A DNA stretch of 64,000 nt from Ideonella paludis (GCF_018069865.1 NZ_JAGQDG010000004.1:124001-188000), one strand, 5' to 3'; counted from the first letter of the stretch, positions 22,003-30,446 are shown. The notes: generated by a model not told the origin, from the sequence alone. Translations and numbers: made by a program.

Positions 22003-22392
22003 TCAACGCAGCTTAGGGATCAAGCGGTCAGACACATCCACTTCGGCCTGACTGTCCAACTCGATCGCCACCTGCGTGCACACGGCGCGGCAGAGCATGG
22101 CCACGCGTTCGCTTTGCAAGCGGTAGTAGATCTGGGTGCCTTCTCGCCGCTTGGCCAGCACGCCGCTGCGGTACAGCGTGGAGAGGTGCTGGGACATATT
22201 GGGCTGAGTGGTGTCGATCTCGGCCAGCAGCTGCGAGACGTTCTTCTCTTGCTGGCACACGGCCGAGATGATTTTGAGGCGGATGGGCGTGGCCAGCACG
22301 CTGAAGAGCTCGGCGGCAGACTCGAACACGCGATCGCCAGTGGCGGCGTCGGCGAGGCCCTCTGGGGGCAGCACGGGCGATGATTCATCCAT
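22003..22392 (-). CDS. ArsR-family repressor with LC-x2-VC motif (ArsR-1)
   Basis: 129 residues. Winged HTH of ArsR/SmtB type: ATPIRLKIISAVCQQEKNVSQLL, then recognition helix TTQPNMSQHLSTLYRSG and wing REGTQIYYRL. Cysteines are Cys46, Cys101 and Cys105; the last pair (LCRAVC) lies in the C-terminal dimer helix and matches the motif in the second ArsR at 23704. No ArsR-type CVC or SmtB metal ligands, so a thiol/persulfide or alpha5 metal sensor is more likely. A 10-mer TTTATTCGCA (22400-22409), 8 nt upstream of the start, recurs before the rhodanese gene. Divergent from the YeeE/YedE gene. Confidence 0.88.
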   Translation of the reverse strand: MDESSPVLPPEGLADAATGDRVFESAAELFSVLATPIRLKIISAVCQQEKNVSQLLAEIDTTQPNMSQHLSTLYRSGVLAKRREGTQIYYRLQSERVAMLCRAVCTQVAIELDSQAEVDVSDRLIPKLR

Positions 22393-22574
22393 GCCTTATT
22401 TTATTCGCAAGTGTGGAAGCCTCAGCTTGCAAGGACCTTAAGCTTGTCCTCGCCCGGCTCCGGAAATACCCTGGATAGCCCTGGTGTGAGCCCGCTTTAG
22501 GCGGCCCAACGGGCAGAGAGCCCACTGCGGTGCGAGACAATTCGGCCTTCCCGCCATCGTCCTGAGCCCGAGCC

Positions 22575-23681
22575 ATGTCCTTGCCCCTGAGCCCCGCCTC
22601 CGCCACCGCTGCCGTTTTGTGGGGCGGCTTAGCGCTGGGCGTGCTGCTGGGCGCCGCCGCGCAAGCTTCGCGCTTTTGCACCATGGGCGGCCTCTCGGAT
22701 TGGTTTGCCTACCGTGGCACGCCCCGCTTGATGATGTGGGTGCTGGCGGTGGCCGTCGCGGCCAGCCTGAGCATGGGCCTGGTGCTGGGCGGGGTGCTGG
22801 ACGTCAGCCGCTCAGTCCCCTGGGGCGACCGTTTGTTCTGGCTGTCCTACTTGGTGGGCGGCACGGTGTTTGGCGCCGGCATGGTCATCGCCTCGGGCTG
22901 CCCCCAGCGCAATCTGGTGCGTTTGGGCAGTGGCAGCCTCAAGGCCTTGGTTACCTTGCTGGTGATCGCCGTCTCGGCCCAGATGACCTTGCGCGGCCTC
23001 TTTGCCGAAGGCCGCACCCGCTTTCTGGACAGCACAGCGGTGCAACTGGCCGGCCCCCAAGATCTGGGCTACTTGCTGAGCGTGCTGGGCGGCCTGAGTG
23101 CAGCCCAATGGCGCGGCGTGGTCTTGGCGCTGGTGGTCGTGGTGGCCGCCGTGCTGCTGTGGCGCAACCGCGCGCAGATGGATGCTGGGCATTGGATGGG
23201 CGGCGTGGCCGTGGGCCTGCTGGTGCCCGCCGCGTGGGTGCTGACAGGGCTGGTGGGCTATCTGCCCGAGCACCCCGACACCCTGGAGCCTGCGTGGCTG
23301 GGCACCGCCACCAAGCGGCCCGAGGCGCTGAGCTTCACAGCCCCGGTCGCCCACAGCATCGACCTGCTGACCTTCTGGTCCGACCGCAACACCACCGCCA
23401 GCTTTGGCGTGCTGCTGGCCTTGGGCGTGGTGCTGGGCTCAGCCCTTTCTGCCAAGCTGCGCGGTGAGTTCCGCGTGGAAGGGTTTAAAGACACCGCTGA
23501 CCTGCGCGGCCACTTGCTGGGCGGTGTGATGATGGGCTTTGGCGGCGTCACCGCCATGGGCTGCTCCATCGGCCAAGGCATCAGCGGCTTGTCGCTGCTG
23601 TCAGGCGGTGCCGTGCTGGCTGTGGCCGGCATTGTGCTGGGCGTCTGGGCGGCCTTGAAGTGGCAGATGCGCGGGCTGTGA
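22575..23681 (+). CDS. YeeE/YedE (TsuA-like) thiosulfate/sulfur-compound transporter
   Basis: 368 residues, about nine hydrophobic segments. Duplicated YeeE/YedE motifs with Cys: QASRFCTMGG (Cys35), ASGCPQRNLVRLGSGS (Cys109) and AMGCSIGQGISGLS (Cys330). In TsuA such cysteines line the thiosulfate path. It is the full-length single-chain form. It is flanked on each side by ArsR genes transcribed from the minus strand, so it likely takes up thiosulfate or a related sulfur species under their control. Substrate is inferred from family. Confidence 0.88.
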   Translation: MSLPLSPASATAAVLWGGLALGVLLGAAAQASRFCTMGGLSDWFAYRGTPRLMMWVLAVAVAASLSMGLVLGGVLDVSRSVPWGDRLFWLSYLVGGTVFGAGMVIASGCPQRNLVRLGSGSLKALVTLLVIAVSAQMTLRGLFAEGRTRFLDSTAVQLAGPQDLGYLLSVLGGLSAAQWRGVVLALVVVVAAVLLWRNRAQMDAGHWMGGVAVGLLVPAAWVLTGLVGYLPEHPDTLEPAWLGTATKRPEALSFTAPVAHSIDLLTFWSDRNTTASFGVLLALGVVLGSALSAKLRGEFRVEGFKDTADLRGHLLGGVMMGFGGVTAMGCSIGQGISGLSLLSGGAVLAVAGIVLGVWAALKWQMRGL

Positions 23682-23703
23682 AGCCCTTGCGCCGTTCACG
23701 CTG

Positions 23704-24078
23704 TTAGCGCCGAGTGGCCACAAAGGCCGCTCGCTCTTGCGCTGTGCGCTCGAACTGGCGCGCGATATTGCCGCAAACCAGGTCGCACAGTGCATAGACC
23801 GACTCATCGGCAATGCGGTAGAAGGCGCTGTTGCCTCGGCTCTCGCGCACCACAAAGCCGTGCTGGGTCAGCAAGGACAAGTGCCGCGAGACATTGGCCG
23901 AACTAAAGCCACACAACTGGGCCAGCTCGCCCACGCTGCGCTCTTGGCTGCGCAGCAGGTTGAGGATGTGCAGACGCGTGGGCTCTGAGAGCACCTGAAA
24001 GTACTGCGCCACCTGGGCCAGCGCCTCGCTGGGGAGAGCTTCCATGTTCAAACATGCACGGGCTAATGGGGTGGCCAT
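23704..24078 (-). CDS. ArsR-family repressor with LC-x2-VC motif (ArsR-2)
   Basis: 124 residues from ATG 24078, chosen for a GGAGG 5 nt upstream; an in-frame ATG at 24105 would add nine residues. HTH: LSEPTRLHILNLLRSQERSVGELAQLCGFSSANVSRHLSLLTQHG, then wing RGNSAFYRI. Cysteines 9, 56, 98 and 102; ALCDLVC (98-102) parallels LCRAVC of ArsR-1. Divergent from the RND adaptor gene, with a palindrome inside the promoter between them (24133-24152), its probable operator. Confidence 0.9.
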   Translation of the reverse strand: MATPLARACLNMEALPSEALAQVAQYFQVLSEPTRLHILNLLRSQERSVGELAQLCGFSSANVSRHLSLLTQHGFVVRESRGNSAFYRIADESVYALCDLVCGNIARQFERTAQERAAFVATRR

Positions 24079-24126
24079 GATGCCTCCGTTTTTGCGCTGA
24101 ATCACATCGCGATGGGTTCATTCTAC

Positions 24127-24155
24127 TTGACTATTTAACTACGTGCACAAATAAT
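24127..24155 (+). promoter_or_regulatory. Near-consensus promoter of the RND operon with palindromic operator filling the spacer
   Basis: -35 TTGACT (24127-24132), 17-nt spacer, -10 AATAAT (24150-24155). The palindrome ATTT-N4-ACGT-N4-AAAT (24133-24152) begins right after the -35 and runs into the -10, where a bound ArsR-2 dimer would block polymerase. The stretch is AT-rich in a high-GC region. Confidence 0.6.
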
Positions 24156-24183
24156 CAATCAAACAACGAGCAAGGACCCCGTC

Positions 24184-25251
24184 ATGCCTCACGCCTCTTC
24201 CCTGCCCCGCCGCGCGCTGCTGGGCCTGGCCTTGAGCCTGCTGAGCCCCCTGGGCTGGGCTGGGCCCGCCCCGTTGGCCACCCACACGGTGCAGGCCCAA
24301 GGCAGCCACGCCCCCCAGGCCTTTGACGGCGTGGTCGAGGCCGTGCGCCAAACCACCCTCGCCGCGCAAGTGGCCGGCGCGGTGGTGCAACTGGACGTGA
24401 AGGTGGGCGACCGCGTAGCCGCCGGCCAAGTGCTGCTGCGCCTGGACGCCCGTGCCGCCGACCAAGCCACCTTGGCCCAAGAAGCCCAAGGCCTGGCCGC
24501 CAAAGCGGCCTTGGATCTGGCGCAGCAAGATCTGGCGCGGCAGCGCCAACTGCTGCAGCAGCAGTTCATCAGCGCAGCCGCCTTTGAGCGCGCCGAGGCC
24601 CAGTTCAAGGCCAGCCAGGCCCAGATGCAAGCGCAGATGGCCCAAACTCAGGCCGCGCGGGCTCAGGGCGGCTTCTATGTGCTGCGGGCACCCTTTGCTG
24701 GCATGATCTCTGAGCTGCCCGTCAACCTGGGCGACATGGCCACGCCGGGCCGCCCGCTGGTGACCGTGTATGACCCGAGCAGCCTGCGCATCACCGCCGC
24801 CATCCCCAAGAGCTTGGCAGCCGCCAGCAGCGTGCGCTTGGAGGTGCCCGGCAGCAGCGAGCCCGCACCGAGCGCCCGCACACTGCAGTGGCTGCCCGCC
24901 GTGGACGCACGCAGCAACACGGTGCAATTGCGGGCTGAGTTGCCCGCAGGCCCCAGCAGCCTGGCACCCGGCATGTTTGCCCGTGTGTGGGTGGCGGCGG
25001 CCAGCCCCGCTCAGGCGGCTTCGCCGGGCGCAGATGCGTCCAACCGCAGCCGCAGCATCAGCGTGCCGCTGAGTGCAGTGGTCAAGCGCGCCGAGATGAC
25101 GGGCGTCTATGTGTTGGATGCCCAGCAGCGACCCTTGCTGCGCCAGGTGCGCTTAGGCCCAGTCAGCGGCGGCCAGGTCGAGGTGCTGTCCGGCCTGAGT
25201 GTGGGCGACCGCGTCGCCCTGGACCCGCAAGCCGCCGCGCGCAGCCGCTGA
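24184..25251 (+). CDS. RND efflux periplasmic adaptor (membrane fusion) protein
   Basis: 355 residues with a signal peptide (RRALLGLALSLLSPLGWAGP). Lipoyl-like halves (TTLAAQVAGAVVQLDVKVGDRVAAGQVLLRLDARA and FYVLRAPFAGMISELPVNLGDMATPGRPLVTV) enclose a long Ala/Gln-rich coiled coil (about 95-155), followed by beta-barrel and membrane-proximal domains. It joins the inner-membrane pump to an outer-membrane channel, which is not encoded nearby. RBS AAGGA. Cargo unknown; ArsR control and neighbours suggest toxic thiol, sulfur or metal-linked compounds. Confidence 0.9.
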   Translation: MPHASSLPRRALLGLALSLLSPLGWAGPAPLATHTVQAQGSHAPQAFDGVVEAVRQTTLAAQVAGAVVQLDVKVGDRVAAGQVLLRLDARAADQATLAQEAQGLAAKAALDLAQQDLARQRQLLQQQFISAAAFERAEAQFKASQAQMQAQMAQTQAARAQGGFYVLRAPFAGMISELPVNLGDMATPGRPLVTVYDPSSLRITAAIPKSLAAASSVRLEVPGSSEPAPSARTLQWLPAVDARSNTVQLRAELPAGPSSLAPGMFARVWVAAASPAQAASPGADASNRSRSISVPLSAVVKRAEMTGVYVLDAQQRPLLRQVRLGPVSGGQVEVLSGLSVGDRVALDPQAAARSR

Positions 25252-25267
25252 GCAAAGGCCTGACACC

Positions 25268-28200
25268 ATGAGCGCACCACACACCTCCACCTCGCCAAGC
25301 CGGCTTGGCGCCTCGGGTCGCATGGCGGCCTTCTTTCAATCGGCGCAAATCACGCCGCTGCTGGCTTTGGTAGCCCTGCTGCTGGGCTTGTTTGCGGTGG
25401 GTGTGACACCGCGCGAAGAAGAGCCCCAGATCAACGTCACCATGGCCAATGTGTTGCTGCCCTTCCCCGGCGCTGCGGTGGCCGAGGTGGAGCAGATGGT
25501 GGCCACACCGGCCGAGCAAGTGCTCTCGCAAATGGCCGGCGTCGAGCATGTGATGTCGGTGTCACGCCCGGGCTTGGCCGTGGTCACCGTGCAGTTCAAG
25601 GTGGGCGTGGAGCGCACCGAAGCCTTGGTGCGCCTGCATGACACTTTGCGCAGCAACAGTGACTGGCTGCCCCAAGGCCTGGGCGTGCAAGAGCCCATCA
25701 TCAAGCCGCAGGGCATTGATGACGTGCCCATTGTTTCACTCACGCTCTTCAGCACCCGCGAAGACAGCAGCGCCTTTGACTTGGAGCGCGTGGCCCACAG
25801 CCTAGAGGCCGACCTCAAGCGCGTGGCCGGCACCCGCGAGGTGCGCAGCATCGGCGGCCCCGGCCGCGCGGTCATGATCGAGATCGACCCGCAGCGCCTG
25901 GCTGCGGCCCAGCTCACCGCGCCCGAGTTGCAGCAAGCCCTGCAAGCCGCCCACCTGGGCCTGCCGGTGGGTGAGCTGCTGCAAGCCAACCGCGCCGTGC
26001 AGTTGGAGGCCGGCCCCTACCTGCAAGATGCGCAGGAGGTGGCCAACCTGATTGTCAGCACCCGCGGCGGCAAGCCTGTCTATGTGCGTGATGTGGCCCA
26101 GGTGCGCGACGGCCCACCACCCGCGCAGCGCTATGTCTGGCACGGTGTCAAAGCCGAGGGCCACACGCCCGGCGGCGAGTACCCCGCCATCACCTTGGCC
26201 ATCACCAAAAAGCCTGGCGAAAACGCGATTGACGTGGCCAATGCGGTGATGGCCCGCGTGGCCGCGCTGCGCAACACGGTGATCCCAGCGGACGTGCAGG
26301 TGGCCGAAACCCGCAACTATGGCGCTACCGCCAACGACAAAGCGCAGAAGCTGATCCAAAAGCTGCTGTTCGCCACCGCCTCGGTGGTGGCTCTGGTGTT
26401 CTTTGCGCTGGGTCGCCGCGAGGCCGCCATCGTGGGCACGGCCGTGATCTTGACCTTGACGGTCACCCTCTTCGCGTCCTGGGCCTGGGGCTTCACCCTG
26501 AATCGGGTCTCGCTGTTTGCACTGATTTTCTCGATTGGCATCTTGGTGGACGACGCCATTGTGGTGGTGGAGAACATCCACCGCCATCAAGCGCTCTACC
26601 CCGGCAAGACGCTGGCCCAACTCATCCCTGGCGCGGTCGATGAAGTGGGCGGCCCCACCATCTTGGCCACGCTCACCGTGATTGCTGCGCTGCTGCCCAT
26701 GGCCTTTGTCTCAGGCCTGATGGGCCCGTACATGAGCCCCATCCCCATCAACGCCAGCATGGGCATGGTGCTCTCACTGGCCATCGCCTTTGCAGTCACG
26801 CCTTGGCTGGCCCGGCTGTGGATGAAGCCGATGACCACAAAGGATGGCGCACACGCCCACAGCAGCGAGCCCAGCGGCATGGCGGCCCGCATCACGCCGC
26901 TGTTTGAGCGCGTGTTCGGCCCGCTGCTGCACGCCCAAACCGGCCGGCGCAACCGCGGCTTGTTGGGCTTAGGCATCGCGGGGCTGATTGCACTGTCGGT
27001 GCTGTTGCCGGTGAGTGGCCTGGTGGTGCTGAAGATGCTGCCCTTTGACAACAAGTCAGAATTCCAAGTCATTGTCGATATGCCTGCGGGCACACCACTG
27101 GAGCAAACCAGCGCCGTGCTGCGCGAGCTGGGCGCGCACCTGGCCACCGTGCCTGAAGTGGCCCACTACCAGGCCTATGCAGGCACGGCCGCACCCATCA
27201 ACTTCAACGGCTTGGTGCGCCAATACGGCCTGCGCGCCGGCGGCGATGTGGGCGACCTGCAAGTCAATCTGGTGGACAAACACCACCGCAGCGCGCAAAG
27301 CCACGCCATCGCCACACGCCTGCGGCCTGAGCTGCAAAAAATCGGCGCGCGCTTTGGCGCCAATGTGAAGGTGGTGGAAGTGCCACCAGGCCCACCGGTG
27401 CTGTCGCCCATCGTGGCCGAGATCTATGGGCCTGATGCGCAAGGCCGCCAGCAAGTGGCCCAGGCCGTGCGTGCGGTGTTTGCCAAGACGCCGAATGTGG
27501 TGGACGTGGACGACAGCAGCATTGCCGCCGCCCCCCGCAGCCTGCTGCTGGTGGACCGCCAAAAGGCCGCGCAGCGCGGCGTGTCCCAGCAAGCCATCGT
27601 GGCCACGCTGCGCATGGGGCTCTCGGGCAGCGCCGCCATTTATTTGCATGACGCGAGCAAGTACCCGGTGCCTGCCATCGTGCAGTTGCCGGCCGAGCGC
27701 CACGGCGACCTCGCGGCCTTACTCAACCTCCAGGTGCGCGCCCAAGATGGGGCACTGGTGCCCCTCCGCGAGTTGGTGACGGTGAGCGACAGCCAGCGCG
27801 AACAGCCCGTCTATCACAAGGACTTGCTGCCGGTGAACATGGTGGTGGCCGATATGGCCGGCGCCATGGACAGCCCGCTCTACGGGGTGGCTGCCATGCG
27901 CGAAGAGATCTTGGCCATCAAGCCGCCGGGTGGCGGCACCCTACAGGAGTACTTCATCACCCCGCCGCCGGAAGCCTGGCGCGACTACGCCATCAAGTGG
28001 GATGGCGAATCGCAAGTCACCTACGAGACCTTCCGCGACATGGGCGCCGCCTATGCGGTGGGCCTGGTGCTGATCTATCTGCTCGTGGTGGCGCAGTTCG
28101 GCTCCTACCTCACGCCCTTGGTCATCATGGCGCCGATTCCGCTGACCATCATCGGCGTGATGCCCGGCCACGCCCTGCTGGGCGCGCAGTTCACGGCCAC

Positions 28201-28540
28201 CAGCATGATCGGCATGATCGCGCTGGCCGGCATCATCGTGCGCAACTCCATCTTGCTGGTGGACTTCATCAACCTGCAGGTGCGCGAAGGCATGGCCTTT
28301 GAGACGGCCATCGTGCAGTCGGCCATCACCCGGGCTCAGCCGATTGTGCTGACGGGACTGGCCGCCATGCTCGGGGCCTTCTTCATCTTGGATGACCCCA
28401 TCTTCAACGGCCTGGCCCTCTCGCTGATCTTTGGCATCTCGGTCTCGACCGTGCTCACCTTGGTGGTCATCCCGACCCTGTACTACATGGCCTACCGCCA
28501 TCGGCTGCAGCGCTTAAGTTCTGCCGCCGACGCCTCTTGA
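25268..28540 (+). CDS. RND-family efflux pump permease
   Basis: 1090 residues from ATG 25268 (AAAGG upstream); an in-frame GTG 69 nt earlier lies inside the adaptor gene and is unlikely. Standard RND plan: TM1, large periplasmic loop (porter), TM2-6, second loop, TM8-12. TM4 carries GILVDDAIVVVENIHRH with the proton-relay Asp428/Asp429. Sequence style is HAE/AcrB-like rather than CzcA. NMVVADMAGAMDSPLYGVAAM and VTYETFRDMGAAYAVGL resemble the subgroup often linked to ArsR genes. Co-transcribed with the adaptor (16 nt apart). Confidence 0.93.
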   Translation: MSAPHTSTSPSRLGASGRMAAFFQSAQITPLLALVALLLGLFAVGVTPREEEPQINVTMANVLLPFPGAAVAEVEQMVATPAEQVLSQMAGVEHVMSVSRPGLAVVTVQFKVGVERTEALVRLHDTLRSNSDWLPQGLGVQEPIIKPQGIDDVPIVSLTLFSTREDSSAFDLERVAHSLEADLKRVAGTREVRSIGGPGRAVMIEIDPQRLAAAQLTAPELQQALQAAHLGLPVGELLQANRAVQLEAGPYLQDAQEVANLIVSTRGGKPVYVRDVAQVRDGPPPAQRYVWHGVKAEGHTPGGEYPAITLAITKKPGENAIDVANAVMARVAALRNTVIPADVQVAETRNYGATANDKAQKLIQKLLFATASVVALVFFALGRREAAIVGTAVILTLTVTLFASWAWGFTLNRVSLFALIFSIGILVDDAIVVVENIHRHQALYPGKTLAQLIPGAVDEVGGPTILATLTVIAALLPMAFVSGLMGPYMSPIPINASMGMVLSLAIAFAVTPWLARLWMKPMTTKDGAHAHSSEPSGMAARITPLFERVFGPLLHAQTGRRNRGLLGLGIAGLIALSVLLPVSGLVVLKMLPFDNKSEFQVIVDMPAGTPLEQTSAVLRELGAHLATVPEVAHYQAYAGTAAPINFNGLVRQYGLRAGGDVGDLQVNLVDKHHRSAQSHAIATRLRPELQKIGARFGANVKVVEVPPGPPVLSPIVAEIYGPDAQGRQQVAQAVRAVFAKTPNVVDVDDSSIAAAPRSLLLVDRQKAAQRGVSQQAIVATLRMGLSGSAAIYLHDASKYPVPAIVQLPAERHGDLAALLNLQVRAQDGALVPLRELVTVSDSQREQPVYHKDLLPVNMVVADMAGAMDSPLYGVAAMREEILAIKPPGGGTLQEYFITPPPEAWRDYAIKWDGESQVTYETFRDMGAAYAVGLVLIYLLVVAQFGSYLTPLVIMAPIPLTIIGVMPGHALLGAQFTATSMIGMIALAGIIVRNSILLVDFINLQVREGMAFETAIVQSAITRAQPIVLTGLAAMLGAFFILDDPIFNGLALSLIFGISVSTVLTLVVIPTLYYMAYRHRLQRLSSAADAS

Positions 28541-28561
28541 ATTCCCAAACCGGAGACTCAC

Positions 28562-28771
28562 ATGACTTCTTGGCAAATTGTTCGCTTGGTGGCTGGCAGC
28601 TTCATCCTGCTCTCCTTGGCGCTGGGCGTCCAGGCCAGCCCCTTCTTTCACAGCCCTTGGTGGCTGGCCTTCACGGCCTTCGTGGGTGCCAATCTACTGC
28701 AGAGCGCATTGACCCGTTGGTGCTTGATGGAAACCCTTCTGCGCAAGCTGGGTGTGCGCTCCGGCTGCTGA
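28562..28771 (+). CDS. DUF2892 small inner-membrane protein (YgaP transmembrane-domain-like)
   Basis: 69 residues, two membrane helices: VRLVAGSFILLSLALGV and WWLAFTAFVGANLLQSALTRWCLMETLLRKLGV. The Q-S-x3-W-C-x5-L-x-K-L-G pattern is characteristic of DUF2892, the same domain that anchors the E. coli rhodanese YgaP. Here the membrane part is a separate gene in the RND operon, while a lipoprotein rhodanese is encoded 1.2 kb downstream. RBS GGAG upstream. Confidence 0.85.
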   Translation: MTSWQIVRLVAGSFILLSLALGVQASPFFHSPWWLAFTAFVGANLLQSALTRWCLMETLLRKLGVRSGC

Positions 28772-28794
28772 ACTTCCCTTGATTGGAGACTGCC

Positions 28795-29214
28795 ATGAAC
28801 TTGTCCTGCCCGGCCTGCGGCGCCACCAACCGCGTGCCTGAAGCACGCCTCAGCGACCAGCCCGTTTGTGGCAAATGCGGCCACGGCCTGATGGAGGCGA
28901 AACCTGTAGCGCTGGACCAAGCGACGTTTCAGCGCTTCATCGCCCACACCGACCTGCCCGTGTTGGTCGACTTTTGGGCTGACTGGTGCGGCCCTTGCAA
29001 GATGATGGCGCCGCACTTTGCCCAAGCCGCTGCGGCCATGCCGCAAGTGCGCTTTGCCAAGGTGGACACCGAGGCCGCACCACAGCTCAGCGCGGCCTTC
29101 AACATCCGCAGCATCCCCACCTTGGCGCTGTTCAAAGGGGGCCAAGAAGTGGCGCGTGTGAGCGGTGCGATGTCGGCCGCGGACCTGCAACGCTGGGTCA
29201 GCAGCCAGCTCTGA
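28795..29214 (+). CDS. trxC: Thioredoxin 2 with zinc ribbon (TrxC)
   Basis: 139 residues from the ATG at 28795 (GGAG 6 nt upstream; a TTG 12 nt earlier is unlikely). N-terminal zinc ribbon with Cys5, Cys8, Cys25 and Cys28, then a thioredoxin fold with active site WCGPC at 64-68 and cis-Pro motif RSIPTLALF. TrxC is typically a stress-induced thioredoxin. Fourth gene of the RND operon, 23 nt after DUF2892; this links the pump to thiol-disulfide or persulfide reduction. Confidence 0.95.
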   Translation: MNLSCPACGATNRVPEARLSDQPVCGKCGHGLMEAKPVALDQATFQRFIAHTDLPVLVDFWADWCGPCKMMAPHFAQAAAAMPQVRFAKVDTEAAPQLSAAFNIRSIPTLALFKGGQEVARVSGAMSAADLQRWVSSQL

Positions 29215-29225
29215 GCGCCGCTGAA

Positions 29226-29248
29226 GCTGGGCTGCGCCGCAGCCCAGC
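29226..29248 (+). terminator. Hairpin ending the RND-DUF2892-trxC operon
   Basis: Ten-base stem GCTGGGCTGC/GCAGCCCAGC with loop GCC, between the convergent stops of trxC and the methyltransferase. No T run; could serve both directions. Confidence 0.55.
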
Positions 29249-29254
29249 ACAGCG

Positions 29255-29935
29255 TCATTGCCGCCTCAGCAGCCGCACATGCATGGGCCGCATCAGATGC
29301 ACACCGTCGGGCCCCATGTGCGGTTCAAAGGCCGCCCGCACCCGCTCAATCAATGCCGGTGTCAAGGCATGGTCGGCAAAGCTGGGTCGCATCATGCGTT
29401 GCTCAAACTGCGCGAAATCGGGCCAATGCACCGGCATGTCAAAACGCCACTCGGCTTCGGCACGCCAGCCGGCCCCCGCCACGGCGCGGTCCAGCGCTTG
29501 CTGGGCGGCGGCACGGACCTCACCTTCATCATTGAACAATCGAACAATCTCGTTGAGCGGGCCGCCGTAGACGGGCTCTGACACATACAGCCAACCGCCG
29601 GGCTTGAGCACGCGCGCCACTTCCCGCAGCGCGGCATCCATGTCAGGCATGGGCACATGGTGCAAAGACTTCAGCATCAGTGCGCCATCGAACTGCTCCG
29701 ACAGCAGCGGAATGGCCTGCGCCCCCGCACTGACAAAGTGCAAGCGCTCTTGCGGCTGCTGGCGGTTCTTGGCCATCTGCACGGCATCGACCTCCAAGGC
29801 CACGGCCTCGCAAGTCGCTTCTCGCTGCAAGAGTTGGCGCATCAGGCGTGCCGGGCCGCAGCCCAGCTCAATCAAGCGGCTGCCCGGCAGGGGCAGATGC
29901 TGGCCCAAAAAAGCAAGCTCGTCGGTGACCACCAT
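29255..29935 (-). CDS. Class I SAM-dependent methyltransferase
   Basis: 226 residues from the ATG at 29935. A longer start at 29986 would lie inside the palindrome at 29979-29994 and has no RBS. Motif I LIELGCGPARLMRQLL (21-36), acidic motif II EAVALEVD, motif IV-like FDGALMLKSLHHVPMPD, and EVARVLKPGGWLYVSEPVYGG: a UbiE/Methyltransf_11 fold. Substrate unknown. Divergent from the rhodanese gene and probably controlled with it; S-methylation of a thiol would fit the setting but is conjecture. Confidence 0.82.
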   Translation of the reverse strand: MVVTDELAFLGQHLPLPGSRLIELGCGPARLMRQLLQREATCEAVALEVDAVQMAKNRQQPQERLHFVSAGAQAIPLLSEQFDGALMLKSLHHVPMPDMDAALREVARVLKPGGWLYVSEPVYGGPLNEIVRLFNDEGEVRAAAQQALDRAVAGAGWRAEAEWRFDMPVHWPDFAQFEQRMMRPSFADHALTPALIERVRAAFEPHMGPDGVHLMRPMHVRLLRRQ

Positions 29936-29975
29936 CACATCACCTTCAGCACGACGATCATTGTTGCAAGCACTA

Positions 29976-29996
29976 TTTATTCGCATAGGCTAATAT
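29976..29996. promoter_or_regulatory. Palindromic operator over the rhodanese -10 region
   Basis: TATTCGCATAGGCTAATA (29978-29995) is an imperfect palindrome (14 of 18 symmetric). It overlaps TAATAT (29991-29996), a -10-like box about 7 nt before the rhodanese ATG, so that mRNA may be leaderless. Its left part, TTTATTCGCA (29976-29985), is identical to 22400-22409 upstream of ArsR-1. Confidence 0.5.
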
Positions 29997-30002
29997 TTGA
30001 CC

Positions 30003-30446
30003 ATGAACGCCGCTTCTTCCTTGCGTGACCACACGCGCCACACCTCCCTCACACGCCGCTTGGCCGGCGCATTTTTGCTGGGGGTATTGAGCATGACCGC
30101 CTGTTCTCAACCCACGGCCCATGCCGATATGGTGACTCTAGACCAAGCCCGCGCCGACCATGAAGCCGGCAAAGTGGTGCTCATCGACATCCGCGAGCCC
30201 ATGGAGCATGCCACTGGCGTGGCCAAAGGTGCCACACTCCTGCCCATGAGCCAATTGCGTCAACGGGTGGGCGAGATCCCCACCGACTCCAGCAAGCCGG
30301 TCTACCTGATCTGCAACACCCAGAATCGCTCGGCCTCCACCTTGGGGGCGCTGCGCCAAACCGGTGGCTTTACGCATGTGCGCTATGTGCATGGTGGCAT
30401 GAGCGAATGGGCCAAGCGCGGCTGGCCCATGGTGAAGCCGCAGTGA
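30003..30446 (+). CDS. Rhodanese-like lipoprotein
   Basis: 147 residues. Type II signal peptide: Arg-rich start, hydrophobic AGAFLLGVLSMTAC with lipidation at Cys34. One rhodanese domain follows: VTLDQARADHEAGKVVLIDIREPMEHATG, active loop CNTQNRS with Cys104 and Arg109 (C-x4-R, the sulfurtransferase type), and HVRYVHGGMSEWAKRGWPM. It would carry persulfide sulfur in the periplasm. No RBS is visible and the predicted transcript start is at or near the ATG. Its TGA stop overlaps the GTG of the MFS gene. Confidence 0.9.
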   Translation: MNAASSLRDHTRHTSLTRRLAGAFLLGVLSMTACSQPTAHADMVTLDQARADHEAGKVVLIDIREPMEHATGVAKGATLLPMSQLRQRVGEIPTDSSKPVYLICNTQNRSASTLGALRQTGGFTHVRYVHGGMSEWAKRGWPMVKPQ

